64,000 nucleotides of DNA from Psychrobacter immobilis. Lineage in GTDB: Bacteria; Pseudomonadota; Gammaproteobacteria; Pseudomonadales; Moraxellaceae. The stretch spans positions 1,302,001 to 1,366,000 of the forward strand of contig CAJGZL010000001.1 of assembly GCA_904846145.1 (NCBI GenBank), written 5' to 3'. Position numbers and translations under genes: made by a program. Below, in pieces: positions 53,054-63,462 of the stretch. The notes beneath the pieces are model-generated. The model searched no databases and was not told the origin of the DNA. It was given only the letters and a program-made list of their open reading frames with translations. Position 1 is the first letter of the stretch, and each line of letters begins with the position of its first letter.

Positions 53054-55309
53054 ATGAGTTGGAATGATCCAAACGCCTCAAGTGAGGCACAAAGATATGT
53101 TAACCCCATCCCTAGTCGCGAGCTAATCATTGGCACGATCAATGAGCTGGGTGAAACCACGCACCAAAAATTGGCAAAAGCCTTTAATATTGATGATGAA
53201 GATCAAATTGAAGCCCTAGCCAATCGACTAAAAGCTATGGTGCGCGATGGACAAATTACCCGTGAAGGACGCCCTTCGCGCTTTCGTACGGTAACCAAAC
53301 ACGATGTTGTCACAGGAACCGTCTCAGCTCATGCTAAAGGCTTCGGTTTTGTACTGCTAAGTGATATGCCTGATTTGTTTTTGCACGAAAAGCAAATGCG
53401 CTGGGTATTCAATGGCGATACCGTTGAAGCGGTAGGCACTTCTACAGACAATCGTGGTCGCACAGAAGGTCGTATCGTTGATGTCGTTGAGCGCCAACAA
53501 AACCAATTCATTGGTACCTTGGCTAAAGATGAAGACGGCTATTGCGTTGAGCTGGGTAGCCCAAACAACCATCAGCCGATTACCGTTACTGATGACAACG
53601 TAAAAGCCATGGATGTAAAGCTTGGTTATCCTGTCAAAGTAGATGTGATTGATTGGCCAAACCAGCACGAATTTGCGACGGGTAAGATTACTGAAGTGCT
53701 CAGCGATGATAATGATCGTGAGTTAATTATTGAGACCACTTTACTGAACTACGATATTCCTTTTGAGTTTAGCGCAGCGACGCTTAAACAAGCCAATGAC
53801 TATAAAGAGCCGACCGAAAAAGATATAAAAGGTCGTACTGATCTGCGTAATATACCCCTGGTCACTATAGATGGGGAAGATGCCCGTGATTTTGATGATG
53901 CGGTGTTTGCAGAGAAGCGCTCTGGTGGTAACTATCGAGTGCTTGTGGCTATTGCTGATGTCAGCAATTATGTCACACCGAACTCGCCACTAGACAAAGA
54001 GGCTTATGAGCGCGGTACTTCGGTATATTTCCCACATCGCGTTATACCGATGTTGCCAGAGGTGTTATCGAACGGTCTATGCTCACTAAATCCTAACGTC
54101 GACCGCTTGTGTATGGTCGCTGATATTAAAGTGTCGCGCGCGGGTAAAGTGACAGGCTATGAGTTTTATCCTGCGGTTATGAACTCACAAGCGCGCTTAA
54201 CTTATAACCAAGTCAATGACTATTTTAATGATCCAAAAGACGCTAGTATTCCTAAGTCTTTAACGGGCAATGCAGAGGTCAAAAAGTCTGTTGATACGCT
54301 GCATCAGCTTTATGACTTGCTGGTGAAAAAACGTGAAGAGCGCCATGCGATGGAGTTTGAAACGGTTGAAACTTATATTAAATTTAACGAGACGGGTGGT
54401 ATCGCAGCTATCGTGCCGCGTACACGAGGGGATGCGCATAAGCTGATCGAAGAGTGTATGCTGCTGGCTAATACTTGTGCGGCGAATTTTGCGCTAAAAC
54501 ATGAGTTGCCTGTGTTATATCGTAACCATGATAAGCCCGATGGCGAAAAGTCCATGCGTATTCATGAGTACGCCAAGAACTTTGGCCTGTCCTTCCCAGA
54601 GGAGAGCCCAACACAAGCAGACTATCAGCGCATTATTGAAGCCACTAAAGAGCGTCCTGATGCTATCAGTATCCATAGTATGCTATTGCGCTCGATGATG
54701 CAGGCCAACTATGCCCCTGATAATATCGGTCATTTTGGCTTAGCTTACGATGAATACAGTCACTTTACTTCACCGATTCGCCGTTATCCTGATCTGATGC
54801 TCCATCGGGCAATAAAAGCCAAAGTGACGAATAGTCAACAGCCTGTTATGGACTTTTCACTCGATGGTGCTGGCACGCAAACGTCAGATACTGAGCGCCG
54901 TGCTGAAAAAGCATCACGCTATGTTGAGTCATGGCTCAAATGCCATTACATGAAAGATCATGTCGGTGAAGACTTTGAAGGTGTGGTCACTAGTGTTACA
55001 AGCTTTGGCTTATTTGTGACTTTGACTGATCTGTATATCGATGGATTGGTACATATCTCTAATGTAGGCGATGATTACTTTGTCTATGATGAAAAGCAGC
55101 AGCAGCTTATCGGTAAAGATAAAGGCAACTTATTTGGCCTAGGTGACTCAGTACGAGTAAAAGTGGCTGGCGTCAATATGGATCTCTTGCAGATAGATTT
55201 TGATCTAAAAGAAAAACTCAAATCGAGTGAGATGAATCAAAGCAAAAAAGGTCCTGCTAAGAAAGCACCCGCTAAAAAGAATACTCGTAGTAAAAGTAAA
55301 AAAAGCTAG
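53054..55309 (+). CDS. rnr: Ribonuclease R
   Basis: A 3'-5' exoribonuclease that degrades structured RNA and helps in cold and ribosome quality control. The 751-residue protein has an N-terminal winged-helix part (TINELGETTHQKLAKAF), cold-shock-like domains (GTVSAHAKGFGFVLL) and the RNB catalytic domain. The latter has the metal-binding Asp cluster (LVTIDGEDARDFDDAVFAEKR) and later HYTSPIRRYPDL-type YSHFTSPIRRYPDLMLHRAIK. An S1 domain (EDFEGVVTSVTSFGLFVTLTDLYIDGLVHIS) follows, and a Lys-rich tail (KKGPAKKAPAKK) ends it. E. coli RNase R is 813 residues. A terminator follows. Confidence 0.97.
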   Translation: MSWNDPNASSEAQRYVNPIPSRELIIGTINELGETTHQKLAKAFNIDDEDQIEALANRLKAMVRDGQITREGRPSRFRTVTKHDVVTGTVSAHAKGFGFVLLSDMPDLFLHEKQMRWVFNGDTVEAVGTSTDNRGRTEGRIVDVVERQQNQFIGTLAKDEDGYCVELGSPNNHQPITVTDDNVKAMDVKLGYPVKVDVIDWPNQHEFATGKITEVLSDDNDRELIIETTLLNYDIPFEFSAATLKQANDYKEPTEKDIKGRTDLRNIPLVTIDGEDARDFDDAVFAEKRSGGNYRVLVAIADVSNYVTPNSPLDKEAYERGTSVYFPHRVIPMLPEVLSNGLCSLNPNVDRLCMVADIKVSRAGKVTGYEFYPAVMNSQARLTYNQVNDYFNDPKDASIPKSLTGNAEVKKSVDTLHQLYDLLVKKREERHAMEFETVETYIKFNETGGIAAIVPRTRGDAHKLIEECMLLANTCAANFALKHELPVLYRNHDKPDGEKSMRIHEYAKNFGLSFPEESPTQADYQRIIEATKERPDAISIHSMLLRSMMQANYAPDNIGHFGLAYDEYSHFTSPIRRYPDLMLHRAIKAKVTNSQQPVMDFSLDGAGTQTSDTERRAEKASRYVESWLKCHYMKDHVGEDFEGVVTSVTSFGLFVTLTDLYIDGLVHISNVGDDYFVYDEKQQQLIGKDKGNLFGLGDSVRVKVAGVNMDLLQIDFDLKEKLKSSEMNQSKKGPAKKAPAKKNTRSKSKKS

Positions 55310-55350
55310 TTTACTAGATTTTCAAACAGCTCTCAAAACAATAAACAAAA

Positions 55351-55379
55351 AGGCTAACGTTATCGTTAGCCTTTTTTTT
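55351..55379. terminator. Bidirectional terminator between rnr and the small membrane gene
   Basis: A 9-bp stem, aggctaacg/cgttagcct, with loop ttat, T-run on the plus side and A-run on the left, so it can stop transcripts from both directions. Confidence 0.9.
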
Positions 55380-55417
55380 GCACAATTTTATCGTTTGTTA
55401 ATTACAATAAAACCTCA

Positions 55418-55717
55418 CTATTGAGCATTATCCATCTGCTCAAGACGCTGCTGTTCAACGTTTTGAGCTTGTTCAATTTGACTAATAGTATTATCAATAA
55501 TCGCTTTAGGTTGCTTGCCTAATGGTTGTGCTGCAATATCCACTGATCCATCAGTGGTGTCATTTGCAATAGATGAGCTTATCTCAGTAACTGCTGCTAC
55601 ATCTTTATCCAACAGCGCAGCTCTATCCTTTTCGTGAAAGTAGTTATTAATCATGTTAAAGCCAAGCAACATAAAAATAGTGGCTAGAGTAAAAGCAATC
55701 AAGTGTTTTCTTTGCAT
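55418..55717 (-). CDS. Small single-pass membrane protein (hypothetical)
   Basis: A 99-residue product with one N-terminal hydrophobic helix (LIAFTLATIFMLLGFNMI), then an acidic, Ser/Thr/Gln-rich tail with coiled-coil character (TISQIEQAQNVEQQRLEQMD). No family is recognised. It starts 34 bp downstream of the MscS-type gene and probably shares its transcript. The tail would be in the periplasm if the helix is a signal anchor. Confidence 0.72.
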   Translation of the reverse strand: MQRKHLIAFTLATIFMLLGFNMINNYFHEKDRAALLDKDVAAVTEISSSIANDTTDGSVDIAAQPLGKQPKAIIDNTISQIEQAQNVEQQRLEQMDNAQ

Positions 55718-55751
55718 AATTGCAACCTTAAGTTTGATGATTCATCTTGTA

Positions 55752-57419
55752 CTATTCTTGTGGACTGTTTTTATTTAAAAGATTCGTCTCGCCTGTATTA
55801 TCCGCAATCTCTTGTTCTACCTTTTCCTTTAGCTTCTGATCAGGACTAGCATCTAGTACTTCATCAGCCTCAGCCCCTTGCAAGATTTGCTTAGCACGGG
55901 CTTTTGCTTGTTGTTTTTCCAGATCGTCAGAATTTTTATTGTTAATGATATTAGCACCTGTCTGGTCAGGCATTATGGATTTAACCGTCAATTCGGGTAA
56001 AGCATTCTCGCCGCTATTACTTTGTAGGTGCTCAAGTGCTTTTTCAACTTTGCTATCGAAGCGTAATTTGTAAATAGGTTCAGGTAAGCTAAAGCCTGTG
56101 TTCTCTAAGGCGTGCTTGGTTTCACGAATAGCGATACTGCGTGCTTTTGGATAATCTGTCTGCGTCTGGTCAACCCAGACTTGAAACTCAAGGACAATAT
56201 TTGAATCACCAACGTTAGTGATAATTGCGATTGGCTTAGGCTTGGCTAATACGAAGTCCAAAGTGCGTAGAGCATCTAAGCCCACTTTAATCGCGGCTAG
56301 TGGATCGTCATTAGCATCAACGCCTAGCTCAAAGGTAAATCTGCGCTCAGGGTTTTTGGTATAGTTTAATATAGTCGCTTTGAAAACTTCGGCATTAGGA
56401 ATGCGCAGCTGGTTACCGTCTAAAGTCATCAAAATAGTGGCTCTTGACGTCAAACGCACGACAATGCCCTCCTTATCATTGATAACGATTTGATCACGAG
56501 CCCGAAACGGTTGGCGAATACTAAGCAGTAAGGAGGCTATATAATTCTCTATACTGTCTTTTACCGCAAAACCTACCGCAATACCGATAACCCCAGCACC
56601 ACCAAGCAGCGTTCCAAGTAGAGTTTCTGCGCCAATCAAACTTAACGCTAATATTAAGCCAAAGATGATAAAAATGACTTTAACGGTTTGCGATAGCAGT
56701 TCAGCGACAAAAGGGTTGGGCGTAAGGCGCTGCCAGAACTTTTTACGATTGGATAGAAAGCTGCCAAACCAAGCCACTACGCCAAATATGACTAAGCCGA
56801 CCAGTATCAGTGGCAAAGCTTTCATAAAGTTCTTAACTTGGTTTTTTAGGCCTTGATATACGGTATTGACGTTGTCCTGCACATCGAGCGTACGCTCAAT
56901 CTTGTCTTCTACTGTAACCACATCGGTTAAGCGATTGGTTAGGTTAATCGCTTGTTGCGCTTTTTTCTCATTAGGGGTCTCTCCTGCAAGGGTAACCACA
57001 CCTTGCGTCACGCTTGCGGTAACCGCTTGCAGACCGTCAATCTCAGAGAAGATACCGCTAATTCGAGCGCGTATATCATTATCTTTTTGCGGGGTTGGGG
57101 TGGTTTCTATCTGTGCATTATTAGTGCTCTCACCACTGATCACAGGTGGCGGCTTTACTGAGTCTACGGGAGCTACGCCTGCTTCACTGTTATCAGCTGC
57201 ACCACTCTCAGGATCAGCTTCAGCCCCTTTATTGGAGCTCAACGCGCCTTCTGGTAGCCCTAAAGCTGTGGCCGTATCTGCTAATACTTTATCAGAGGTA
57301 CTAGTAGACGCTTCTTCAGCAGCTAAAGCTGGCAAGCCAAAAGTCATGCTTAGTAGCAGTATTTGACTATAAACCAGCAATTGCTTAGCCAATGATAGGC
57401 GATTTGGAGAAGCTGCCAT
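55752..57419 (-). CDS. MscS-family mechanosensitive channel with periplasmic BON domain
   Basis: A 555-residue inner-membrane channel protein. After a signal peptide (QLLVYSQILLLSMTFGLPALA) comes a low-complexity linker and then a BON domain (about residues 120-185: ISEIDGLQ-type GIFSEIDGLQAVTASVTQGVVTLAG). Membrane helices include ALPLILVGLVIFGVVAWFGSFL. The MscS pore helix is GTLLGGAGVIGIAVGFAVKDSIENYIASLLL, followed by the beta domain (FRARDQIVINDKEGIVVRLTSRATILMTLDGNQLRIPNAEVF). The C-terminal cytoplasmic part is acidic. Fusion of BON to MscS suggests attachment to envelope lipids or cell wall. The role in osmotic release is inferred from the family. Confidence 0.9.
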   Translation of the reverse strand: MAASPNRLSLAKQLLVYSQILLLSMTFGLPALAAEEASTSTSDKVLADTATALGLPEGALSSNKGAEADPESGAADNSEAGVAPVDSVKPPPVISGESTNNAQIETTPTPQKDNDIRARISGIFSEIDGLQAVTASVTQGVVTLAGETPNEKKAQQAINLTNRLTDVVTVEDKIERTLDVQDNVNTVYQGLKNQVKNFMKALPLILVGLVIFGVVAWFGSFLSNRKKFWQRLTPNPFVAELLSQTVKVIFIIFGLILALSLIGAETLLGTLLGGAGVIGIAVGFAVKDSIENYIASLLLSIRQPFRARDQIVINDKEGIVVRLTSRATILMTLDGNQLRIPNAEVFKATILNYTKNPERRFTFELGVDANDDPLAAIKVGLDALRTLDFVLAKPKPIAIITNVGDSNIVLEFQVWVDQTQTDYPKARSIAIRETKHALENTGFSLPEPIYKLRFDSKVEKALEHLQSNSGENALPELTVKSIMPDQTGANIINNKNSDDLEKQQAKARAKQILQGAEADEVLDASPDQKLKEKVEQEIADNTGETNLLNKNSPQE

Positions 57420-57473
57420 AGATATCCTTTGTCACCTAGTATTGAAGGCAATAAGACAGGTTAAACCCGATGC

Positions 57474-58226
57474 TTATTTACCGTCTAAGTAGTTCTGTGC
57501 TTCGCCCAAGTCTAGCGTACCCTCATAAATGGCACGACCAGTAATAATACCCTCGATACAATCACCAAAAGGCTTAAGCAACTCAATATCTTTTATATCA
57601 GTGACGCCGCCAGAGGCGATAACAGGTAGACCCCCTTCGCGGGCAAGATTGACCGTTTGTTCTACATTGACGCCTTGCATCATACCATCGCGGTTGATAT
57701 CAGTATAAACAATGGAGGAGACGCCAACATCGGCAAAGCGCTTAGCCAATTCAGTGGCACGAGTATCCGTAACATTGGCCCAGCCGTGGGTCGCTACCAT
57801 GCCATCTTTGGCATCAATACCTACGATAATGTGACCTGCAAACTCGCGACAAGCTTCAGCGACAAACTCAGGGTCTTCAACGGCTTTGGTACCGATAATG
57901 ATGTAAGTTAGACCTGCGGTAATGTATTGCTCTATAGTGCGCATATTACGCACACCACCGCCAAGCTGAATAGGTAAATTAGGGAAAGCTTTGGCAATAT
58001 CATGAACGACTTGTTTATGAACTGGCACGCCATCAAAAGCACCATTGAGATCTACTAAATGCAAACGACGAGCACCCTCATGCACCCAACGCGCTGCCAT
58101 CGCAACTGGATCATCAGAGAACACGGTATCGTCCTCCATCCGTCCTTGTTTTAGACGAACACATTTGCCGTCTTTAAGATCAATAGCTGGGATTATTACT
58201 GGTACTGCTACTGGTACTGCACACAT
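57474..58226 (-). CDS. hisA: Phosphoribosylformimino-5-aminoimidazole carboxamide ribotide isomerase
   Basis: Fourth step of histidine synthesis, the Amadori rearrangement of ProFAR to PRFAR. The (beta/alpha)8 barrel of 250 residues has the catalytic Asp in [16 protein letters not shown] and the second Asp in [16 protein letters not shown]. Phosphate loops are [10 protein letters not shown] and [10 protein letters not shown], as in the family. The N-terminal MCAVPVAVP extension is slightly longer than usual. AAGGA lies eight bases upstream of the ATG. No other his gene is adjacent in the window. Confidence 0.96.
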   Translation of the reverse strand: MCAVPVAVPVIIPAIDLKDGKCVRLKQGRMEDDTVFSDDPVAMAARWVHEGARRLHLVDLNGAFDGVPVHKQVVHDIAKAFPNLPIQLGGGVRNMRTIEQYITAGLTYIIIGTKAVEDPEFVAEACREFAGHIIVGIDAKDGMVATHGWANVTDTRATELAKRFADVGVSSIVYTDINRDGMMQGVNVEQTVNLAREGGLPVIASGGVTDIKDIELLKPFGDCIEGIITGRAIYEGTLDLGEAQNYLDGK

Positions 58227-59255
58227 AGAGCATTCCTTATAAAAGTCTTACATTTTTAGCAAAACAAGCAAAATTAAGAATATTGATTATCCTGTTTAAA
58301 CAGGTGTTTTATGGTTTAAGTCTGATTATTAGCACTTTCAAATCACGTTTTGTACTCAAGAGAAAATAAACTACTGATGATTAGGGCGTGTTAAACATTC
58401 AAAAAATAGTCACTGTCAGTGCCACGGTTGAATTATCAAACACGCCCTAACTCATAACCATAAGTTTATCTATCTAAAATCAAGACTAATATCAGCTAAA
58501 TTGAGTTACTGACTGGCAATTTTAGGTTAATTTAGCGTATAATCCTAGGTAAATTTGTACATGTTTCTATATAGTTGTCTAAAAGTGTCCGTCTTTATAG
58601 ACCGCTTTTCGGTATCTATTGAAGACCATTAAATGCTAGTAACTAAATAATAGCAGCGTGCTTGAGACTATTAAGAACACTATATACAGATATAGTTTAG
58701 ATAATTTCTAATATTTCAATTGCAAAATAGGCATTGAATAGTTTTCGATTTTCAGATCATTAAATGGGTTAACTAATAATCGATTTTATTGTGCATATGC
58801 TTATAACACCCTTACAATTTTAGCCAAGTATATTATTGTAGGCTATTGATTTATATAAGCTTTGTTTCCATATAATACACATTGACCATTTACTGATTCA
58901 GATGATTGCTTATCTAATCAAACTGACATGACAATTTTAAAGACTTTATATGTATAGACTGTTTGTTATTTAAAACGATCAACCTGTTTTCAGATAGCAG
59001 ATACTAACATATACCTTGGTAGCCAGTCGCCACTTGGTAATTCGTATAAGACATTAACGTGTTGTTTAGGAGTCTAAGATCAGCGTTAATCATCTTATCT
59101 AATAGTACTACTTAAGCGTATATATAAAGCATTTAATTCCTGTTTTGCGTCATCGATAGAGAATTGAATGCTTTTAATAATGTTAAAGTTGCTACTGTCG
59201 ATATGCCGAACAGGATGTCTGGTATCGTTTTGGACTATGGACTAAGTTTTCGCCT
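58227..59255. other. 1.03-kb AT-rich intergenic region between hisA and nqrA
   Basis: The region is strongly AT-rich and divergent. It holds the promoters of hisA and the nqr operon and the small MITE derivative at 58384-58447. I see no open frame with a good ribosome site and no RNA gene. Its length is unusual for this window. Confidence 0.5.
58384..58447. mobile_element. 64-bp deleted derivative of the MITE-like element
   Basis: The ends are gggcgtgttaaacattcaa and ttgaattatcaaacacgccc, flanked by TA. The reverse complement of its body (aaaaaatagtcactgtcagtgccacg) matches the left subterminal part of the 296-bp element, joined straight to the right end. It is an internally deleted copy in inverted orientation. 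Confidence 0.85.
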
Positions 59256-60605
59256 ATGATTACCATCAAAAAAGGTTTGGATTTGCCTATCACCGGTGAG
59301 CCCTCCCGCGAGATATCTGAGCACCAACCAACACATGTGGCACTCATTGGCTATGATTATGTGGGCATGAAGCCTACTATGAACGTCAAAGAAGGCGACA
59401 TCGTAGCCAAAGGTCAGCCCGTTTTTGAAGATAAGAAACGTGCTGGCGTCATCTACACTGCCCCTGCTGCTGGCAAAGTCATCGCTATCAAACGTGGTGA
59501 GCGCCGCGTATTTGAGAGTCTCGTGATCGCTGTCGACCCTAAGGGTGAAGAAGTGGAGTTTGAGCGTTTTGACTCTGGGCAGCTGGCTTCTCTTGACTCT
59601 GAAGTGATTGAGAAACAATTACTAGCTTCAGGTGAATGGACAGCATTTCGTACGCGTCCTTACAGCCGTGCGCCTGAGATCGGTGCGCGTCCGCAAGCGA
59701 TCTTTGTCACTGCCATGGATACCAATCCATTAGCTTTTGATCCAATGCTATTGATCAATGAGCAGACTCAAGCATTTAACGATGGTTTATCCGCTCTATC
59801 TACCTTAAGTCCAAAGACCTTTGTCTGTCATCATGGCGATGCTCATTTGACCCCTGCCACCAATATGGCAACCGATAACGTCACTGAGTACCATAGCTTT
59901 AGTGGTAAGCACCCTGCGGGTTTGGCTGGTACGCACATTCACTTTTTGCACCCGCTTATGCGCGGCGTCAGTGTTTGGACGATCGGTTATCAAGATGTGA
60001 TTGCTATCGGTAAGCTGTTTACCACAGGACGTCTATATACTCGTCGTCTCTTGAGCCTAGCAGGACCTGCAGTAAAAGCACCGCATCTCGTCGCAACCGA
60101 GCGCGGCGCGGACGTTACTGCTTTGACTAAAGGCAAACTGGTCGGTGATGATAACCGTATCATCTCAGGCTCAGTACTGTCGGGTCGCAAAGTGTTTGAC
60201 AATGTCGCTTATTTGGGTCGTTTTCATGACCAGGTCAGTGTGTTGTCCGAAGGCCATGAGCGTCCAGCATTTCACTTCTTTACTCCTGGTAAAAATCGCT
60301 TCTCAAAGCTGCCTATTTATATCTCGCAGTTTTTTAAGAAAAAATATAATTTCACTACGACGACTAATGGTTCACCGCGAGCGATGGTGCCAATTGGCGT
60401 TTACGAAGAGGTGATGCCGCAGGACTATCTGCCAACGCAGCTGTTACGTGCGCTCATTGTTGAAGACATTATCACTGCTGTTGACTTAGGTGTCTTAGAA
60501 CTTGATGAAGAAGATTTGGCTCTGTGCACCTTTGTATCCCCTGGCAAATACGAATACAGCGATATCTTGCGTGATAATTTGACACGCATTGAGCTGGAGG
60601 GTTAA
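59256..60605 (+). CDS. nqrA: Na+-translocating NADH:quinone reductase subunit A
   Basis: NQR pumps Na+ while oxidising NADH and reducing ubiquinone; NqrA is its peripheral cytoplasmic subunit. The product is 449 residues, near the usual 446. It starts [17 protein letters not shown], as in the family, and includes [22 protein letters not shown] and [20 protein letters not shown]. Further on come [16 protein letters not shown] and the C-terminal [33 protein letters not shown]. The ribosome site is weak. It leads the operon, five bases ahead of nqrB. Confidence 0.97.
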   Translation: MITIKKGLDLPITGEPSREISEHQPTHVALIGYDYVGMKPTMNVKEGDIVAKGQPVFEDKKRAGVIYTAPAAGKVIAIKRGERRVFESLVIAVDPKGEEVEFERFDSGQLASLDSEVIEKQLLASGEWTAFRTRPYSRAPEIGARPQAIFVTAMDTNPLAFDPMLLINEQTQAFNDGLSALSTLSPKTFVCHHGDAHLTPATNMATDNVTEYHSFSGKHPAGLAGTHIHFLHPLMRGVSVWTIGYQDVIAIGKLFTTGRLYTRRLLSLAGPAVKAPHLVATERGADVTALTKGKLVGDDNRIISGSVLSGRKVFDNVAYLGRFHDQVSVLSEGHERPAFHFFTPGKNRFSKLPIYISQFFKKKYNFTTTTNGSPRAMVPIGVYEEVMPQDYLPTQLLRALIVEDIITAVDLGVLELDEEDLALCTFVSPGKYEYSDILRDNLTRIELEG

Positions 60606-60610
60606 CCACG

Positions 60611-61846
60611 ATGAAATTTTTACACAACATGTTCGATCGTATGGAGCCGTCTTTTGTTAAGGGTGGTAAGCACGAAAAATACTATCCTATCTTTGAGATG
60701 TTCGATACGTTTTTGCGTCAGCCAGATTCAACGACTTTTACTTCTTCTCATGTGCGCGACGGTATTGATCTAAAGCGCATTATGATTACGGTGTGGATGT
60801 GTACTTTTCCAGCGATGTTCTTTGGCATGTACAACGTCGGTCACCAAGCGCTAACCGCTATTGCTGAGCTTGGTCTACAGGCTGATGGCTGGCGTACTAT
60901 CATCACTGGCATGGTGGGCTATGATCCGACTAGTATCTGGGCTTGTTTTGTTTACGGGGCGATGCAGTTCTTACCGATTTATATCGTCACCTTTGTCGTT
61001 GGTATTACTTGTGAGATTCTGTTCGCTATTACCCGTGGTCATGACGTCAATGAGGGCTTTTTTGTTACCTCAGTGCTGTACGCACTGATCATGCCACCAG
61101 ATATTCCTTTATGGCAAGTGGCTTTGGGTATTATCTTTGGGGTTGTCGTTGCCAAAGAAGTATTCGGTGGTACGGGTAAGAACTTCTTAAACCCTGCCCT
61201 ATCGGGACGAGCTTTTCTTTACTTCGCTTATCCGTCCTATATATCAGGCGATTCGGTATGGACAGCGGTCGATGGGTTCTCAGGAGCGACGCCACTTGGC
61301 CTAGCCGCTCTTGGCGTAAGTCCAGCTGACTTTACTAACGTCTATGGTCAAGCGATTACTTGGAGCGATGCCTTTTTTGGTAATATCCAAGGTAGTGTCG
61401 GTGAAGTATCGACTTTAGCTATCTTGTTTGGCGCGGCAGTGTTGCTGTGGACGCGTATTGCTTCATGGCGCATCATGTCAGGCTGTGTTATCGGTTTGGT
61501 TGCTACCTCACTTATCTTTAATATGATTGGCTCTGATGACAATCTGATGATGGAACTGCCTTTTTATTGGCACTTAGTCATCGGTGGCTTTGCTTTTGGT
61601 GCGGTATTTATGGCCACGGATCCTGTATCAGCGGCGCATACCAATAAAGGTCGCTGGGCTTATGGTATCTTGATTGGCTTTATGACGGTATTGATCCGTG
61701 TGGTCAATCCAGCTTTCCCAGAAGGCATCATGCTGGCTATTTTGTTCGCCAACCTATTTGCTCCATTGTTTGATTATTTTGTGACACAAGCGAATATCAA
61801 ACGTCAAACGGCACGGAGGGTTCGTTATGTCCAAGCCCAAAAGTAA
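60611..61846 (+). CDS. nqrB: Na+-translocating NADH:quinone reductase subunit B
   Basis: A membrane subunit carrying covalent FMN and riboflavin. The 411-residue protein has about ten hydrophobic helices. The flavin-attachment site SGAT is readable in [11 protein letters not shown], with Thr227 as the expected FMN ester residue. It ends with a basic tail and its last 20 bases overlap nqrC. GGAGG is in the nqrA end region just upstream of the start. Confidence 0.97.
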   Translation: MKFLHNMFDRMEPSFVKGGKHEKYYPIFEMFDTFLRQPDSTTFTSSHVRDGIDLKRIMITVWMCTFPAMFFGMYNVGHQALTAIAELGLQADGWRTIITGMVGYDPTSIWACFVYGAMQFLPIYIVTFVVGITCEILFAITRGHDVNEGFFVTSVLYALIMPPDIPLWQVALGIIFGVVVAKEVFGGTGKNFLNPALSGRAFLYFAYPSYISGDSVWTAVDGFSGATPLGLAALGVSPADFTNVYGQAITWSDAFFGNIQGSVGEVSTLAILFGAAVLLWTRIASWRIMSGCVIGLVATSLIFNMIGSDDNLMMELPFYWHLVIGGFAFGAVFMATDPVSAAHTNKGRWAYGILIGFMTVLIRVVNPAFPEGIMLAILFANLFAPLFDYFVTQANIKRQTARRVRYVQAQK

Positions 61847-62789
61847 TAACATGAAAACGGTCAGCGTAGCGTTAACGTTATGCTTAGTATGTTCAGTACT
61901 CGTTTCAGCGGCAGCGGTTGGTTTAAAGCCATCGCAAGTCGAAAACGCGCGCTTAGACCGTAACAAGAACATTTTAGTAGCGGCTGGTATGTTTGATCCA
62001 GCACAAGATACCAATGATGATGTCGCTGAACGCTTTAAAGACTTCGATGTCGAAATCGTTGATTTGAAGGCGGGCGATTATCTTGAGGATGATGCGCTAA
62101 GCGCAGTCGGTATCGATGATCGCAATGCTTATGATGCCAGCCAAGCGACCAAAAATCAGGCACTAAGTGAAGACTTGGGTGATAACGATCCCGCTAGTAT
62201 TGGCCGTGTACCTAAATATGCCAAAGTCTATGTCAAAAATGATGATGCTGGCAAGCCTGAACTGGTCGTATTACCCATTCAAGGCTACGGCTTATGGGGT
62301 ACAATTTATGGGTTTTTAACGCTTGAAAGCGATATGAATACCATCAAAGGTATTAGCTTTTATGAGCATAAAGAAACCCCAGGTCTTGGCGCGCGTATCG
62401 AAGAGCCAAAATGGCGTGCGACGTGGAGCGGTATTCACTCGTATGATGAAAACGGCGAAGTCGCTACTGGCGTGGCCAAAGCAGGTAATCCAAAAGATAA
62501 CTGGGTCGATGGTATTAGCGGTGCGACTTTGACCAGTCGTGGTGTCAGTAACATGATTCAGTTCTGGTTGGGTGAGCAAGGCTACAAGCCTTATTTAGAT
62601 GCACAGCGTGAACAGAGTGGCAAAACACTTGAGAGTACGGATGCAGTTGCTCGTCAAAGCTTACATCAAGATAGCCCTTATCAAAAGCTAGGTCAGAATG
62701 ATGCTGCCCTAACTCATTCTGTAACCAAGCTGGCAGTCGTTGTACCAGCTGCCAATGTTACAACTGCTACCAATGGCAAGGAGGCGTAA
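61827..62789 (+). CDS. nqrC: Na+-translocating NADH:quinone reductase subunit C
   Basis: A 320-residue subunit with one N-terminal membrane helix ([19 protein letters not shown]) and a periplasmic domain with covalent FMN. The attachment motif is [10 protein letters not shown], with Thr234 as the FMN residue. The typical [17 protein letters not shown] precedes it. I use ATG 61827, since GGAGG lies seven bases upstream; this overlaps nqrB by 20 bases. The C-terminal extension after about residue 255 is longer than in Vibrio NqrC as I recall and low in conservation. Confidence 0.96.
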   Translation: MSKPKSNNMKTVSVALTLCLVCSVLVSAAAVGLKPSQVENARLDRNKNILVAAGMFDPAQDTNDDVAERFKDFDVEIVDLKAGDYLEDDALSAVGIDDRNAYDASQATKNQALSEDLGDNDPASIGRVPKYAKVYVKNDDAGKPELVVLPIQGYGLWGTIYGFLTLESDMNTIKGISFYEHKETPGLGARIEEPKWRATWSGIHSYDENGEVATGVAKAGNPKDNWVDGISGATLTSRGVSNMIQFWLGEQGYKPYLDAQREQSGKTLESTDAVARQSLHQDSPYQKLGQNDAALTHSVTKLAVVVPAANVTTATNGKEA

Positions 62790-62790
62790 G

Positions 62791-63462
62791 ATGGCTAATA
62801 CCAAAGAGATTTTAGTTTCCCCTATTTTTGACAATAACCCTATTGGTTTACAGATTTTAGGGATTTGTTCAGCATTAGCAGTGACCACGAGCGTCTCAAA
62901 TGCTCTCGTCATGAGTGTGGCGCTGACATTAGTGACCGCGTTTTCAAGCTTTTTTATCTCAATTATTCGCAAAAAAATCCCGTCAAGTATTCGTATTATT
63001 GTGCAGATGACTATTATTGCCTCTTTGGTTATTTTAGTGGATCAGGTACTAAAAGCGGTCGCTTATGATGTTAGTAAGGGCCTGTCGGTATTTGTCGGCT
63101 TGATTATTACTAACTGTATTGTTATGGGTCGCGCCGAAGCATATGCGATGAGTAACCCACCTATTCCCAGCTTTTTAGATGGCATCGGTAACGGTCTTGG
63201 CTACTCTGCGGTACTACTGTTTGTCGCTAGTATCCGTGAGATATTTGGCGCTGGCAGTTGGTTTGGCTTCACGCTATTACAGCCTGCTACTGATGGTGGC
63301 TGGTACGTACCTAATGGTCTGATGCTATTACCGCCTTCAGCGTTCTTTATTATCACTATGTTTATTGTCATCATACGTATCTGGAAACCAGAACAGATCG
63401 AAGAAGCTGACTTCGTTATGAAGCCTCAGTCTAAAGGCATGGCGCACGGAGGCGGACACTAA
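62791..63462 (+). CDS. nqrD: Na+-translocating NADH:quinone reductase subunit D
   Basis: An integral-membrane subunit of 223 residues, paired with NqrE to bind an iron centre and carry electrons across the membrane. The start at 62791 ([11 protein letters not shown]) has AGGAGG seven bases upstream; a longer frame from 62740 only overlaps nqrC and is rejected. Six hydrophobic segments are visible, with the conserved [19 protein letters not shown] carrying the Cys ligand. Confidence 0.96.
   Translation: MANTKEILVSPIFDNNPIGLQILGICSALAVTTSVSNALVMSVALTLVTAFSSFFISIIRKKIPSSIRIIVQMTIIASLVILVDQVLKAVAYDVSKGLSVFVGLIITNCIVMGRAEAYAMSNPPIPSFLDGIGNGLGYSAVLLFVASIREIFGAGSWFGFTLLQPATDGGWYVPNGLMLLPPSAFFIITMFIVIIRIWKPEQIEEADFVMKPQSKGMAHGGGH

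Noticed and set aside
62740..62790. Longer nqrD start
   Set aside because: The extension lies inside nqrC; AGGAGG and the family N terminus support 62791.
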